Under the pieces are notes generated by a model. The model had not been told where the DNA came from and did not search any database. It saw only the letters and a list, made by a program, of their open reading frames with translations. The position numbers and the translations under genes were made by a program. A stretch of 34,858 nucleotides of DNA, taken from the NCBI GenBank assembly GCA_945883235.1, contig CAMCXF010000036.1, forward strand, positions 1-34,858. Direction: 5' to 3'. Positions 1 through 7,714 of the stretch are shown one piece after another (positions within the stretch are counted from its first letter, which is position 1; the number at the start of each line of letters is the position of its first letter). The DNA comes from Phenylobacterium deserti (GTDB lineage Bacteria > Pseudomonadota > Alphaproteobacteria > Caulobacterales > Caulobacteraceae).

Positions 1-62
1 TCTCGCGCCAGCCGCCGAACCGACGCCGCATCAAAGTCGTCCCGCAACACCACCGATGACAT
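1..62 (-). CDS. IS630-family transposase, N-terminal fragment cut by window edge
   Basis: Reading leftwards from an ATG at 60-62, the minus strand encodes about 20 residues beginning MSSVVLRDDFDAASVRRLAR, which runs off the window. This resembles the start of IS630-type DDE transposases, whose N-terminal helix-turn-helix region typically opens with a short basic segment containing R-x-L-A-R. A purine-rich ribosome binding site (GGAGAGGAG) precedes the ATG. The gene lies directly downstream of a transposase remnant on the same strand. A 20-residue match is thin, so the family call rests partly on the matching C-terminal fragment at the other end of the window. Confidence 0.55.
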   Translation of the reverse strand, partial: MSSVVLRDDFDAASVRRLAR

Positions 63-93
63 TGATCCACTCCTCTCCAATGAGGAGCATGAA

Positions 94-609
94 TCACTGT
101 TCGCCGCTCAGCGGAATCCCCGAGTCAGCCTCAGCGGCGGTTGGTATTAGCCCCTTCGGCTTGGGCCCGCGCTTCTGCGGCAGCAGTTGACGCCCGTACC
201 TGACCTCAAGCCCCTCAACCCACGCCTTCGCCCCGACGGGACGGCCGATGAGCTCGGCCCGGAGCACGCTGGACCACTGCGGATCGATCTCACCCCCGGC
301 CACCAGCCCGGCGAAATCCGCCCCCCGCGACAGGGCCGGCTCCACCAGCACATACGGTGTATCGCGACCCGCCAGGTGAGCGGCGACACTGGACCAGGGC
401 CAGTCCTCAGCCCGCGTCACCAGCCCGGCCTTCATCGGGTTCAGCGCCACATAGCGAAACGCCGCCATCAGATGATCCTCATCCATGGCCACCGAGCCGA
501 ACCGTCCCTGAAACAGATGTCCGGTCCACCGCCCCCGCGCGCCGACAAAGGACGTGTAGCGACGATGGGTCTCGCCGACGGCCCGCGTTATATGTTCGTG
601 GTGTGTTCT
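94..609 (-). pseudogene. REP-associated tyrosine (Y1) transposase remnant, 5'-truncated
   Basis: The open frame covers about 171 residues. It contains the usual C-terminal half of the TnpA-REP / IS200-like family: GETHRRYTSFV, GRWTGHLFQGRFGS, then AMDEDHLMAAFRYVALNP and EDWPWSSVAAHLAGRD. These proteins are normally over 200 residues and carry an HUH metal motif (NHVHLL type) in the N-terminal half, which is absent here. Family similarity fades near position 600, just inside an in-frame TGA at 610-612. A GTG at 492 could still start a 132-residue product, but without HUH it should be inactive. The likely history is loss of the 5' half at a breakpoint near 600, next to the toxin locus. The tail near 94 abuts IS630 DNA, so the 3' end may also be altered. 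Confidence 0.75.
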
Positions 610-705
610 TCACTTTCGTATCGATTCGAGCGATAGTGTCGGGCTGGCGCTCCCAAGAGGGGTTGACGTACCCATCACCGAATAACGGGCGGGAGTGTGA
701 GGTCG

Positions 706-712
706 AGAGGGG
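706..712 (+). promoter_or_regulatory. Ribosome binding site that decides the toxin start
   Basis: AGAGGGG lies 9 nt before the ATG at 722 but directly touches the in-frame ATG at 713. Normal spacing therefore favours 722 as the start of the Tox-REase-5 protein. Confidence 0.6.
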
Positions 713-721
713 ATGATAAGC

Positions 722-1669
722 ATGGGTTACAGGCAGGTTGATCCAGCAGAGCTGGAGGGTGATGAACTCCGCAGGTGGTATCTTCGGACGCCAGAGGAGA
801 TCGATAGTGAGCGATTGCAAAACGAGCAGGCGAGGCGCGATGCCTTCTTCGGGGTTGGTCGCGTGGAGGAAGTTCGATATCTGCGGCCACCAGCGCCAGC
901 GCGCCCCGCCCCGGAGACCCGGACTGCCAATCCGCCGGGCGCGCCGCGAGAAGTGGGCGCGCGAGGAAGCTTTTTCGGAAGCTATGCACCGCTGCCGCAA
1001 AGCAGCATCTACATTCAAAGTCTGCCCGCACCGTTAGACCGTGTCGAGCAAACCCTGCCGATGCCCAGTATGTACCAGCTCAGCGACGGCACGATGGTCA
1101 GCGGACCGGAGGTCGACCGGATTCATGCTGAACAGAAACGCCGGATGGCCGGCACCGACAGCCCGGAGCCAAGGGGACGCGTCCGCACCTTCAATCGCCT
1201 GAAGGATGGCCAAATCCCGCTGGCAGTGCAAATCGAGAAGGGGGAGAGGGAGTTGGACCCGACCTGTCATCCCAACGGGGGCTGGGAACACGATCCGGGT
1301 TTTGACAAACGCCCGGAGCGTTCTAGACGGTATGAGACGCAGATTACGCGGAATGCCGGTCTGGACTACGTCGTGCGCAACCTCGGAGAGGCACCCGTGA
1401 AGTTCGACGGTTGCGCCGTCTGGGACCCGCGACGTGAACTGCTGGAGGCAAAGGGACCGGGCTACGAAAGCCTCATCCAAGAGGGGAAGAAATACAGGTT
1501 CGTCGACCGGATGATAGATGCGGCGGAATCTCAAGGCGACCGTCAGGTCGGCGCGGCCAAGGGGCGGCCGATTGACTGGCATATCGCCGAGCCGCGCGCC
1601 TTGAAGTTCTTTGAGGACAGCATCCCGTCGCGTGAGCGAATCGGCTTCATCCACACGCCAGCCCGGTAG
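722..1669 (+). CDS. Polymorphic toxin with C-terminal Tox-REase-5 nuclease domain
   Basis: The 315-residue protein (starting MGYRQVD) has three visible parts. There is a charged N-terminal segment of about 50 residues, then a Pro/Ala-rich linker at roughly 55-80 and a middle region. The C-terminal domain (about 200-315) matches restriction-endonuclease-fold toxin 5: FDGCAVWDP, then LLEAKGPGY, which supplies the D...E-x-K catalytic core (D229, E242, K244 in this numbering), followed by GRPIDWHIAEP near the end. Proteins of this family act as DNase effectors in interbacterial competition, often through type VI secretion (the domain is reported in Pseudomonas TseT). No signal peptide, PAAR, VgrG or Rhs part is visible, so the export route is unknown. 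The next gene starts 9 nt downstream and is the likely antidote. An alternative start at 713 adds three residues. Confidence 0.8.
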   Translation: MGYRQVDPAELEGDELRRWYLRTPEEIDSERLQNEQARRDAFFGVGRVEEVRYLRPPAPARPAPETRTANPPGAPREVGARGSFFGSYAPLPQSSIYIQSLPAPLDRVEQTLPMPSMYQLSDGTMVSGPEVDRIHAEQKRRMAGTDSPEPRGRVRTFNRLKDGQIPLAVQIEKGERELDPTCHPNGGWEHDPGFDKRPERSRRYETQITRNAGLDYVVRNLGEAPVKFDGCAVWDPRRELLEAKGPGYESLIQEGKKYRFVDRMIDAAESQGDRQVGAAKGRPIDWHIAEPRALKFFEDSIPSRERIGFIHTPAR

Positions 1670-1678
1670 GACAGGCCA

Positions 1679-2398
1679 ATGACAGACTCATTCTTCGGCG
1701 AGTCAGAATGGGGCCGTTCCTTCGTCTGCGGCTGGGTGCCGAGACGCGAGGGCGTCCTGAGGCTGGCGGAACGGCTCAAGGCCATGGCCGTCGCGCTGGA
1801 GGGCATCCAGCCCGGCCTGGGCCGGTTGTGGCCGCAGTTTGCGGCGCGATCGTTGCGACCGGACGATCCTGGATATCTGCTCGACTGCCCGGTCGAAGAC
1901 CTGGCCCGCCTGCTCGACCGGCGCGCGCGTTCCGCACCGCCCCAGCTTCCTGCCCCCGTTGGTCGGGACGGATACCAGGTGGCGCTCGCGAGCCGGCGTG
2001 AGGACGCGATGAGTATGTCTTGCGGGGCAAACATCTGGGTGGACAGTGACCGCTATGCCCTTGATGAGCCCGTCCGCTTATCGATCGACCACGATAGTCC
2101 CATCTGGCGGAGCGCAGAGATGGCCCGGCGCATTCTTCTGGGGCTCGTCGACGCTTGGGACGCGGAGTGGGCGACTGCCGGGACGGTCATTCACCTGGGA
2201 CTCGACGAAGGTCGCGCGCTGATCGCACAACGACAGCCCTGGATGGCCTGGGTTGCGACCGGGCACGAGGCTCCGGCGTTGCGGGTGAGGGACGCAGGCG
2301 CGCCGCTGGATGTCCAGGCAGTGCGGGACGGCCTGATGAGCACCTGGGCCTGGCCGCCCGAACTTCCTCAGCCCCCGAAGCCTCGGCTTTCGGAATAG
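1679..2398 (+). CDS. Probable immunity protein for the Tox-REase-5 toxin (Imm52-like)
   Basis: This 239-residue soluble protein has no signal peptide or membrane segment. It is encoded 9 nt after the toxin stop codon on the same strand, the standard arrangement for a cognate antidote. Its size and layout (N-terminal F-x-G-E-x-W-G segment, a central D-x-D-S-P-I-W region, a C-terminal segment ending in a Pro-rich tail) are compatible with the Imm52 immunity family. That family is known to sit beside Tox-REase-5 domains. I recognise this mainly from context; the family name is tentative, the role more secure. It would act in the cytoplasm by binding the nuclease domain. Confidence 0.6.
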   Translation: MTDSFFGESEWGRSFVCGWVPRREGVLRLAERLKAMAVALEGIQPGLGRLWPQFAARSLRPDDPGYLLDCPVEDLARLLDRRARSAPPQLPAPVGRDGYQVALASRREDAMSMSCGANIWVDSDRYALDEPVRLSIDHDSPIWRSAEMARRILLGLVDAWDAEWATAGTVIHLGLDEGRALIAQRQPWMAWVATGHEAPALRVRDAGAPLDVQAVRDGLMSTWAWPPELPQPPKPRLSE

Positions 2399-2787
2399 GG
2401 CGCAAGGCGGTCAGTTTCCATATGACAGTGACAGGATATCAATTGCACAAATCTGTGCATCTTGAATTCACGCTGGCCGCCAATTACCAATCCACCCGAA
2501 CGACCGGCCGGGTTTGTACATTATGTTGTCCGAGGTGAAAGCCGATCCGGCGCTGTTGCCAAACTGGCCGAGGCCGTCCCGGCTTGGCTTTCCGGCTCCA
2601 GGAAAACCATAATTACCTAACAATAACAATTATTTATGAAACTTTTCCAGCACGCGTCACCCACCAAACCTTCGCGCACCAGACCCACAATGTGCACAGC
2701 TGAATATACAGCGACTTGTGACAAACGCGACGACACCCTGCCTGGCAAACCGGGACGTACCGGAGCGCTGGCCGTCATCGGACCGCC
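2399..2787. other. Intergenic region with no recognisable gene
   Basis: About 390 nt separate the immunity gene from the 3' end of the DUF1080 gene. I see no coding sequence I would support. It contains an interrupted palindrome (GCACA-AATC-TGTGC, 2445-2458) and an AT-rich patch at about 2605-2642 that stands out from the GC-rich surroundings. No clear terminator with a T-tract was found on either strand. It marks the boundary between the left-edge mobile/toxin segment and the catabolic genes. Confidence 0.6.
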
Positions 2788-3468
2788 TCACTTCAACACC
2801 CGGATCTTGATGTTGCGGAACCCCACCTCATCCCCGTGGTTCTGCAGCGCGATGCCGCCCGTGGCACCGGTCGCAAATACCGGCCAGCGCTGGAACTTGC
2901 TGGCCGCGACCAGAGCATTGAACTGCGGCGACCCGATCTCGTAGCGGGCGACCTCCATGCCGTTCAGCCAGTGCTGGACCTTGCCGTGATTGACGATCAG
3001 GCGGGCCTGGTTGAACTGGCCGACCGGTCGCGTCATGTCCATGCTGGGCGCTACAAGGGCGAACAGGCCGCCAGCCTGTTCCTTCGGCGGTTCGCCGCGG
3101 CCGTTGTCGAGGATCTGGTACTCCGGGCCGCTCTCATAGGTCGCCGCGCCCTCCGGAATCACGTGGAACATCACCCCGGAATTGCCGCCCTTGCTGATCC
3201 GCCACTCGAACGAGAGCTCGAAGCTGGCGTAGTCGCCCTTGGTGACGATGTCCCTGGCCACTTTGGGGTCGGGGGAGAGGACGCCGTTCTCAGCCCTCCA
3301 GCCGGGCCCGATCTCCGCCTGTTTGAAGGCGCGCCAGCCTTCCGTGGTCTTGCCGTTGAACAGCAGCGCCCAGCCGGCCTTCATCTCGGCGCGGGTCAGG
3401 GTGTTGTCGGCAGCCAGGGCGCCTGTGGCGAAGGCGGCGAGGGTGAGGCCAAGCATCAGGCGCTTCAT
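2788..3468 (-). CDS. Exported DUF1080 protein, 3-keto-disaccharide hydrolase family
   Basis: The 226-residue protein has an N-terminal signal peptide (MKRLMLGLTLAAFATGALAA), placing it in the periplasm or envelope. A single DUF1080 jelly-roll domain follows: GWALLFNGKTTEGWRAF, then WRISKGGNSGVMFHV, then YESGPEYQILDN, and a C-terminal IALQNHGDEVGFRNIKI. This order is diagnostic. Members hydrolyse 3-keto-glycosides made by sugar 3-dehydrogenases. It is the last gene of a minus-strand trio, 11 nt after the subunit-3-like gene, with the GMC enzyme upstream, which matches that role. The frame stays open upstream to 3783, but that part lies inside the preceding gene and lacks family similarity, so the ATG at 3468 in front of the signal peptide is the start. 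Confidence 0.9.
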   Translation of the reverse strand: MKRLMLGLTLAAFATGALAADNTLTRAEMKAGWALLFNGKTTEGWRAFKQAEIGPGWRAENGVLSPDPKVARDIVTKGDYASFELSFEWRISKGGNSGVMFHVIPEGAATYESGPEYQILDNGRGEPPKEQAGGLFALVAPSMDMTRPVGQFNQARLIVNHGKVQHWLNGMEVARYEIGSPQFNALVAASKFQRWPVFATGATGGIALQNHGDEVGFRNIKIRVLK

Positions 3469-3479
3469 GGGGTGATCCT

Positions 3480-4100
3480 TCAAAGACCCAGTTTCCTGAG
3501 TTCGCGCTCCAGCGCCGCCTTGACCGCCTCGGACGGTCCCGGATCGCTGACGCGGGCGACGTTGCCGATGTAGCCGATGTCCTTGAAGCCTGCCTCGGTG
3601 GTGTAGTAGGCGCCGATGGTCAGTTTGCGGAAGCTGATGAAGAACGGCGTGCCGTGGAGGCCTTGCAGGGCGGTGGCCCGGTCCGCCGCGCTGGCCTTCA
3701 GGACCTTGCGGCCCAGCTCGCCCAGACCCGGCACGATCTTCGAGCGACTGGCCACCTGATCGGGGTAGGGGGCACTCACCCATTCATCGATGAAGTCCGG
3801 AATGCCCAGCGCGCTGGCCGAGGGCGCGGTGGCTGACGCCGGCAGGATATAGTCCGCCAGGATCGCCGCGGTTTGCAGCTGGTCCGGCGTCAGGAGGCGC
3901 GGCCAGGCCGCCTTGGCCGGCTCCACCAGATTAGGGTCGGTGCCGTAGCCCTTGGCCCCGGGCTTGCCGCCGATTTTTGGCCCATAGACCACCACACCGG
4001 CAGCGACTGCCGTCGCCGCGCCGACCACGCCGATCCACTTAATGGCCGTGCGCCGGTCTATCTTCGCGACATAGGGCTTGGGGGCGTCGTCTTCCATCAC
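3480..4100 (-). CDS. Gluconate 2-dehydrogenase subunit 3-like protein (Tat signal)
   Basis: The 206-residue protein has a twin-arginine motif (DRRTAIKW, R16-R17) followed by a hydrophobic segment, so it is probably exported folded and may carry its partner with it. The rest fits the gluconate 2-dehydrogenase subunit 3 family: LLTPDQLQTAAILADYILPAS, then GIPDFIDEWV, and a C-terminal YYTTEAGFKDIGYIGN. These small subunits form complexes with FAD-dependent GMC dehydrogenases. Its start overlaps the GMC stop by 4 nt (ATGA), implying coupled translation. A start one codon later (second Met) is equally possible. Confidence 0.88.
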   Translation of the reverse strand: MMEDDAPKPYVAKIDRRTAIKWIGVVGAATAVAAGVVVYGPKIGGKPGAKGYGTDPNLVEPAKAAWPRLLTPDQLQTAAILADYILPASATAPSASALGIPDFIDEWVSAPYPDQVASRSKIVPGLGELGRKVLKASAADRATALQGLHGTPFFISFRKLTIGAYYTTEAGFKDIGYIGNVARVSDPGPSEAVKAALERELRKLGL

Positions 4101-5797
4101 AGAGCTCCCTGTTTGGCCAGGGTGGCCAGGTGGTCGCTCGACCGCCAGGCCAGCGCCAGGATTGACAGCGTCGGGTTCTTGTCCGGGCTCGACACCAGCA
4201 CCGCGCCGTCCGTCACGAACAGGTTGGGGACTGCCCAGGACTGGCCGAACTGATTGACCACGGAATCCTTATCGTTGTGGCCCATACGCACGGTGCCGAC
4301 TTCGTGAATCATCTCGCCGCCCTTGGAGATCGCCTTGCGACCATCGGTCTCGTAGCCCGGCACGGGCGTGCCGCCCAGGCGGTCGATCACCTCCAGGAAC
4401 GTCTGCACCATGTGCGCCGCCTGGCGGATTTCTGAGTCGCCCCACTTCCAGTGGAACCGCAGCACCGGGATGCCCCACTTGTCCTTCACGGTCGGATCGA
4501 GCTCGCAATAGCAGTCGTCGTTGGGGATCATCTCGCCGCGACCATCAAAGCCGATGCCGCTGCCATAGCGGCTGCGCAGTTTGTCCCTCAGGGCGTCGCC
4601 AACCAGGTCTTCGTCGTCACCCACATAGCTGCCGATGCCCAGCGACGGCATACGGCGGCCGCCACCGATCTCGATGTGATAGCCGCGCGGGAAGCCCAGC
4701 TCCGTCTGCTTCTCATAGCCCCACCAGGGCACATAGGTGTGCTGCGTGCCCTGGCCATCGTCATTGGTGGGCGGCAGGTTCTCAAGGGCGGGAAAGCGCC
4801 CCTGTACGCCCAAACCGACGCTATCCATCAAATAGCGCCCGACCATGCCGTTTGTGTTGCCAAGGCCGTCGGGGAATGCGGAGCTCTTCGAGTTCAGCAG
4901 GATCCGTGCGGTCTCGCCTGAACCCGCTGCAAGTACGACGGAGCGGGCGGTCACCGAGTGATGCTTGCCCGTCTTTCGATCCACATAGCTGACCCCCTTG
5001 GCCTTACCCACCTTGTCCAGGTCGACCTGATAGACCAGTGCATCGGTGGTGATCGTCAGGTTGCCCGTGGCCATCGCTGGCGGCAGCAGCACTGTGGTGC
5101 TCTGGAAATTGGCCCCGATCGAACAGCCGCGTCCGCAAGGCGTCGCAAAGATGCAGGTGTTGCGGCCTTCCATGGCTTGCGTGACCACGGCCCCATGCAT
5201 CGGGATCACCGGTATGCCCATGTCCCGAAAGGCGCGTTCGTAGAAGATCTCGAACGCGCGCGGCGGCGCTGACTCCATCAGGCATCCAGCGGGCGAATCC
5301 GGCGTGTTCAACAGACCCCGTGGCGCGGCTGCGCCTGACACCCCGATCAGCCGTTCGGTCCTGTCGTACCAAGGGGCCAGATCGTCATAGGCGATGGGCC
5401 AGTCATACCCCAGGCCGTCGCGGCTGCGGGGCTTGAAGTCCAGCTCGCCGAAGCGCAGGGCGATCCGCCCCCAGTGGTTGGTGCGACCGCCCAGCATACG
5501 TGGCCGCCACCACATGAAGGGCTCGGAACCCTTCGCAACCGTGAAGGGCTCGTTCGGAACCTCCCAGCCGCCATCCACGGTCGCATCGTAGAAGCCGAAG
5601 GGTTTGTCCGGTGTGCTGGAGCCTCGCAAGGGGGCCTGCGCCGGAATATTGAACATCGGCGTCTCTGTGGCCGGATCGTAGTAGCGCCCTGCCTCCAGCA
5701 TCAGAACCTTCAGTCCTGATCGGGTCAGATGGTAGGCGCTCATCCCGCCGCCTGCTCCGGAACCGACGATGATCACGTCATAGGATTCTGTCGCCAC
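4097..5797 (-). CDS. GMC-family FAD-dependent sugar/alcohol dehydrogenase
   Basis: The 566-residue flavoprotein has the N-terminal dinucleotide-binding motif VGSGAGGG (residues 11-18), a WGRIALRFGELDF segment in the flavin region, and the GMC C-terminal active site: H498 in IHEVGTVRMG and N541 in DKNPTLSILAL. It starts with GTG at 5797. It resembles the large subunits of gluconate 2-dehydrogenase and glucose 3-dehydrogenase. The downstream subunit-3-like and DUF1080 genes suggest oxidation of sugar C3 to a 3-keto product that DUF1080 then cleaves. The protein has no signal of its own; export with the Tat-bearing small subunit is likely. The usual cytochrome c subunit is not encoded nearby, so the electron acceptor is unclear. 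Confidence 0.88.
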   Translation of the reverse strand: MATESYDVIIVGSGAGGGMSAYHLTRSGLKVLMLEAGRYYDPATETPMFNIPAQAPLRGSSTPDKPFGFYDATVDGGWEVPNEPFTVAKGSEPFMWWRPRMLGGRTNHWGRIALRFGELDFKPRSRDGLGYDWPIAYDDLAPWYDRTERLIGVSGAAAPRGLLNTPDSPAGCLMESAPPRAFEIFYERAFRDMGIPVIPMHGAVVTQAMEGRNTCIFATPCGRGCSIGANFQSTTVLLPPAMATGNLTITTDALVYQVDLDKVGKAKGVSYVDRKTGKHHSVTARSVVLAAGSGETARILLNSKSSAFPDGLGNTNGMVGRYLMDSVGLGVQGRFPALENLPPTNDDGQGTQHTYVPWWGYEKQTELGFPRGYHIEIGGGRRMPSLGIGSYVGDDEDLVGDALRDKLRSRYGSGIGFDGRGEMIPNDDCYCELDPTVKDKWGIPVLRFHWKWGDSEIRQAAHMVQTFLEVIDRLGGTPVPGYETDGRKAISKGGEMIHEVGTVRMGHNDKDSVVNQFGQSWAVPNLFVTDGAVLVSSPDKNPTLSILALAWRSSDHLATLAKQGAL

Positions 5798-5917
5798 AGC
5801 TTTTTTCCCCGGACACGACGATGCTCGCAGCTACGGTGGCGCCTTTGTCGGCAACCGCCAACCGCCTTCGAGACAGTCTGCGTCGCATCGCGTTGTGCCT
5901 CGGATGTGTCCACGGGG

Positions 5918-6247
5918 TCACCGCGCGGTAGAATGCTCCAGCGTCACTTCGCTGAACTGTATCAGGGCGGCCACGTCCGAGAAGTTGGCGACATCGGCCT
6001 GCAGGCGTTCAGCATTTGGGAACAGTGCCCGCTCATAGGCCTCCCGCGATTCAATCAGGAAGCTGCAGATGGTGACATAGGTCGAGGCTGGCCATGGTGC
6101 GCCAGGAGAGACGCCGCGTTCGACAGTCACGGACTTGAGCGCGCTGCCGAGCATCCCGATGGCCATCGGGATATGTACGGTTTCGTAGTAGACATGATCA
6201 AATCGACCGCCTGCAGTGGCGGGATACAGCAGGTTGACCTTGATCAT
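5918..6247 (-). CDS. EthD-like small dimeric alpha+beta barrel protein
   Basis: The 109-residue protein begins IKVNLLYPATAGGRFDHVYYETVHIPMAIGM in family style: a beta strand, then an F-D-x-x-Y-Y-x-x-x-H-x-P motif that is typical of EthD domains. EthD proteins are associated with oxidation and ring-cleavage pathways, though the chemistry of most is unknown. Its start overlaps the stop of the upstream VOC gene by 4 nt, so it is the third gene of an SDR-VOC-EthD unit. A gap of about 120 nt separates it from the GMC gene downstream; I saw no strong terminator there. The precise role is inferred from context only. Confidence 0.75.
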   Translation of the reverse strand: MIKVNLLYPATAGGRFDHVYYETVHIPMAIGMLGSALKSVTVERGVSPGAPWPASTYVTICSFLIESREAYERALFPNAERLQADVANFSDVAALIQFSEVTLEHSTAR

Positions 6248-6753
6248 GTGGCGGGTCCGGATGGCCGTGTCGTCAGCATTGTGAGGTCCATTGCCTCGAC
6301 CAGCTCCAGGATTGTCCCGTCCGGGTCTTTGAAGCAGACAAAGCGTCCGCCGCTGGGCTGACCGTCGATCACCACCCGGGCCGGCGGGCCAATCAACTCG
6401 ACACCCATTTCTGACAGGGTTGCGAGGTCCGCATTCATGTCAGTCGTCGACAACGCCAGGCGCGCCAGTCCGTAGTGATAGAGATGCGCGTAGGGAGGTG
6501 CGGGGTCGCGTGGCGTTTCCCATTCCAGCAGATCTATCACCACCGGATGCGCCGCACCGTCCAGCGCCATCAGCCCGCCCCTTACGCGGTAAGGCGGCAT
6601 GCCGACAGCGGCCGCAACCTCGACGCTGTTGGTCTCGGGAACTCGCCAGACCAGCTTGAACCCTAAAGCCTCATAGAACGTCCTGGAACGATCAAAATTC
6701 GAGACGTTTATATTGACGTGGACCATGCCTGAGATGTGAAATCGCGTCGTCAT
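6244..6753 (-). CDS. VOC-family (glyoxalase/dioxygenase superfamily) protein
   Basis: The 169-residue protein has two beta-alpha-beta-beta-beta modules. It opens with MVHVNINVSNFDRSRTFYEAL, carrying the first metal-ligand His (V-H-V-N), and ends with FKDPDGTILELVEA, where the E of LELVE is the usual last ligand. Such proteins bind a divalent metal and act as glyoxalases, epimerases, extradiol dioxygenases or isomerases. It is encoded 24 nt after the SDR gene and overlaps the EthD gene by 4 nt. Its partners suggest a step in small-molecule catabolism, such as methylmalonyl-CoA-epimerase-like or ring-fission chemistry. The substrate cannot be told from sequence. Confidence 0.82.
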   Translation of the reverse strand: MTTRFHISGMVHVNINVSNFDRSRTFYEALGFKLVWRVPETNSVEVAAAVGMPPYRVRGGLMALDGAAHPVVIDLLEWETPRDPAPPYAHLYHYGLARLALSTTDMNADLATLSEMGVELIGPPARVVIDGQPSGGRFVCFKDPDGTILELVEAMDLTMLTTRPSGPAT

Positions 6754-6777
6754 ATCTAGCTTGGCCTTCTGCTTAGG

Positions 6778-7563
6778 TCAGTCGCGCGGGGGAACGTAGC
6801 CGGCGGTCACGGACATGGAGTTGTCCACGACGATCCGCTGGCCATTGATAAAGCGCGACTCGTCGCTGGCCAGAAAAAGCACCGTCGCGGCGATATCGTC
6901 GGGCGCGCCCAGCGGGCTTGCGCCGTGCGGAGACGTCCGGGTCGACGGCGCGGCGGCAACGGCAATTACCTTGGCACCGAACTCCCGGACCATCGGGGTA
7001 TCGATGCCTGAAGGGTGTACGGAATTGCACCGGATGGCCATGCCACCCTGGGCGCAGTGGACGGCGACCGACCGGGTCAGCGCTTCCACCGCGCCCTTGG
7101 CGGCGCAATAGGCGGCGACCAGGGACTCGCCCTGGATAGAGGCGATGGAGGCCATGTTGATGATCGAGCCGCCGCCGGACGCCCTCATCGCTGGAATGGC
7201 ATGCTTGCAGCCGAAAAACGTGCCGTCAGCGCTGACAGCCATGACGAACCGATAGTCCGCTTCGCTGGTCGTCTCTACGGTACCCGCCTCGACAACCCCC
7301 GCGTTGTTAACCAGCACATCCAGACGACCGTAGTCGGACATCACCAGAGCGACCAGGGCTTTCCAGCCGGCCTCCTCGCGCACATCTTGTCGGATGAAAC
7401 GCGCCGAAGTGCCGATCTCGCTGGCGACACGCTCTCCGTTGGTCGTGTCGACGTCCGTGAGAATGACCGTTGCACCCTCCGCGGAAAACAGCCTGGCATC
7501 TGCTTCGCCCAGCCCCTTTGAGGCACCGGTGATGATGGCGACCTTGCCTGCAAGTCTGTTCAC
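6778..7563 (-). CDS. Short-chain dehydrogenase/reductase (SDR)
   Basis: The 261-residue classical SDR has the NAD(P)-binding motif TGASKGLG (about 13-20), ILTDVD after beta-2 (an Asp there favours NAD), NNAGV near residue 88, and the catalytic Ser and YCAAK (Tyr-x-x-x-Lys). Near the C-terminus is DIAATVLFLASDESRFINGQ, typical of 3-oxoacyl-ACP-reductase-like and cyclohexanol-dehydrogenase-like SDRs. It is the first gene of the minus-strand SDR-VOC-EthD group and follows 151 nt of non-coding DNA, which probably holds the promoter. It likely oxidises a secondary alcohol in the local catabolic route. Confidence 0.88.
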   Translation of the reverse strand: MNRLAGKVAIITGASKGLGEADARLFSAEGATVILTDVDTTNGERVASEIGTSARFIRQDVREEAGWKALVALVMSDYGRLDVLVNNAGVVEAGTVETTSEADYRFVMAVSADGTFFGCKHAIPAMRASGGGSIINMASIASIQGESLVAAYCAAKGAVEALTRSVAVHCAQGGMAIRCNSVHPSGIDTPMVREFGAKVIAVAAAPSTRTSPHGASPLGAPDDIAATVLFLASDESRFINGQRIVVDNSMSVTAGYVPPRD

Positions 7564-7714
7564 AGGAATGCGCTCCTACGGGATGTCAGATCGGTCTCCG
7601 CCGGCGCCATTGTGAAATCAATGTTCGAATTGACCGGTAGCTGGTTCGTTCGCATCTGGATGTCTCCCCGGAATTCCTTGTTGCTGCGTCTATCTAGTCA
7701 CGCGTCGCTCATGC

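Noticed and set aside
663..668. TTGACG resembling a -35 box upstream of the toxin.
   Set aside because: No acceptable -10 box at 16-18 nt spacing; AATAAC follows after only 12 nt.
479..1018. A 179-codon minus-strand open frame across the left end of the toxin gene.
   Set aside because: It is antisense to the toxin N-terminus and shows no family features; the transposase remnant is in another frame.
2636..2944. A 102-codon plus-strand open frame before and across the DUF1080 gene end.
   Set aside because: Over half is antisense to a clear DUF1080 coding sequence, and the rest has no recognisable protein features.
3469..3783. A 5' extension of the DUF1080 reading frame.
   Set aside because: It lies within the subunit-3-like gene in another frame, and the signal peptide clearly begins at 3468.
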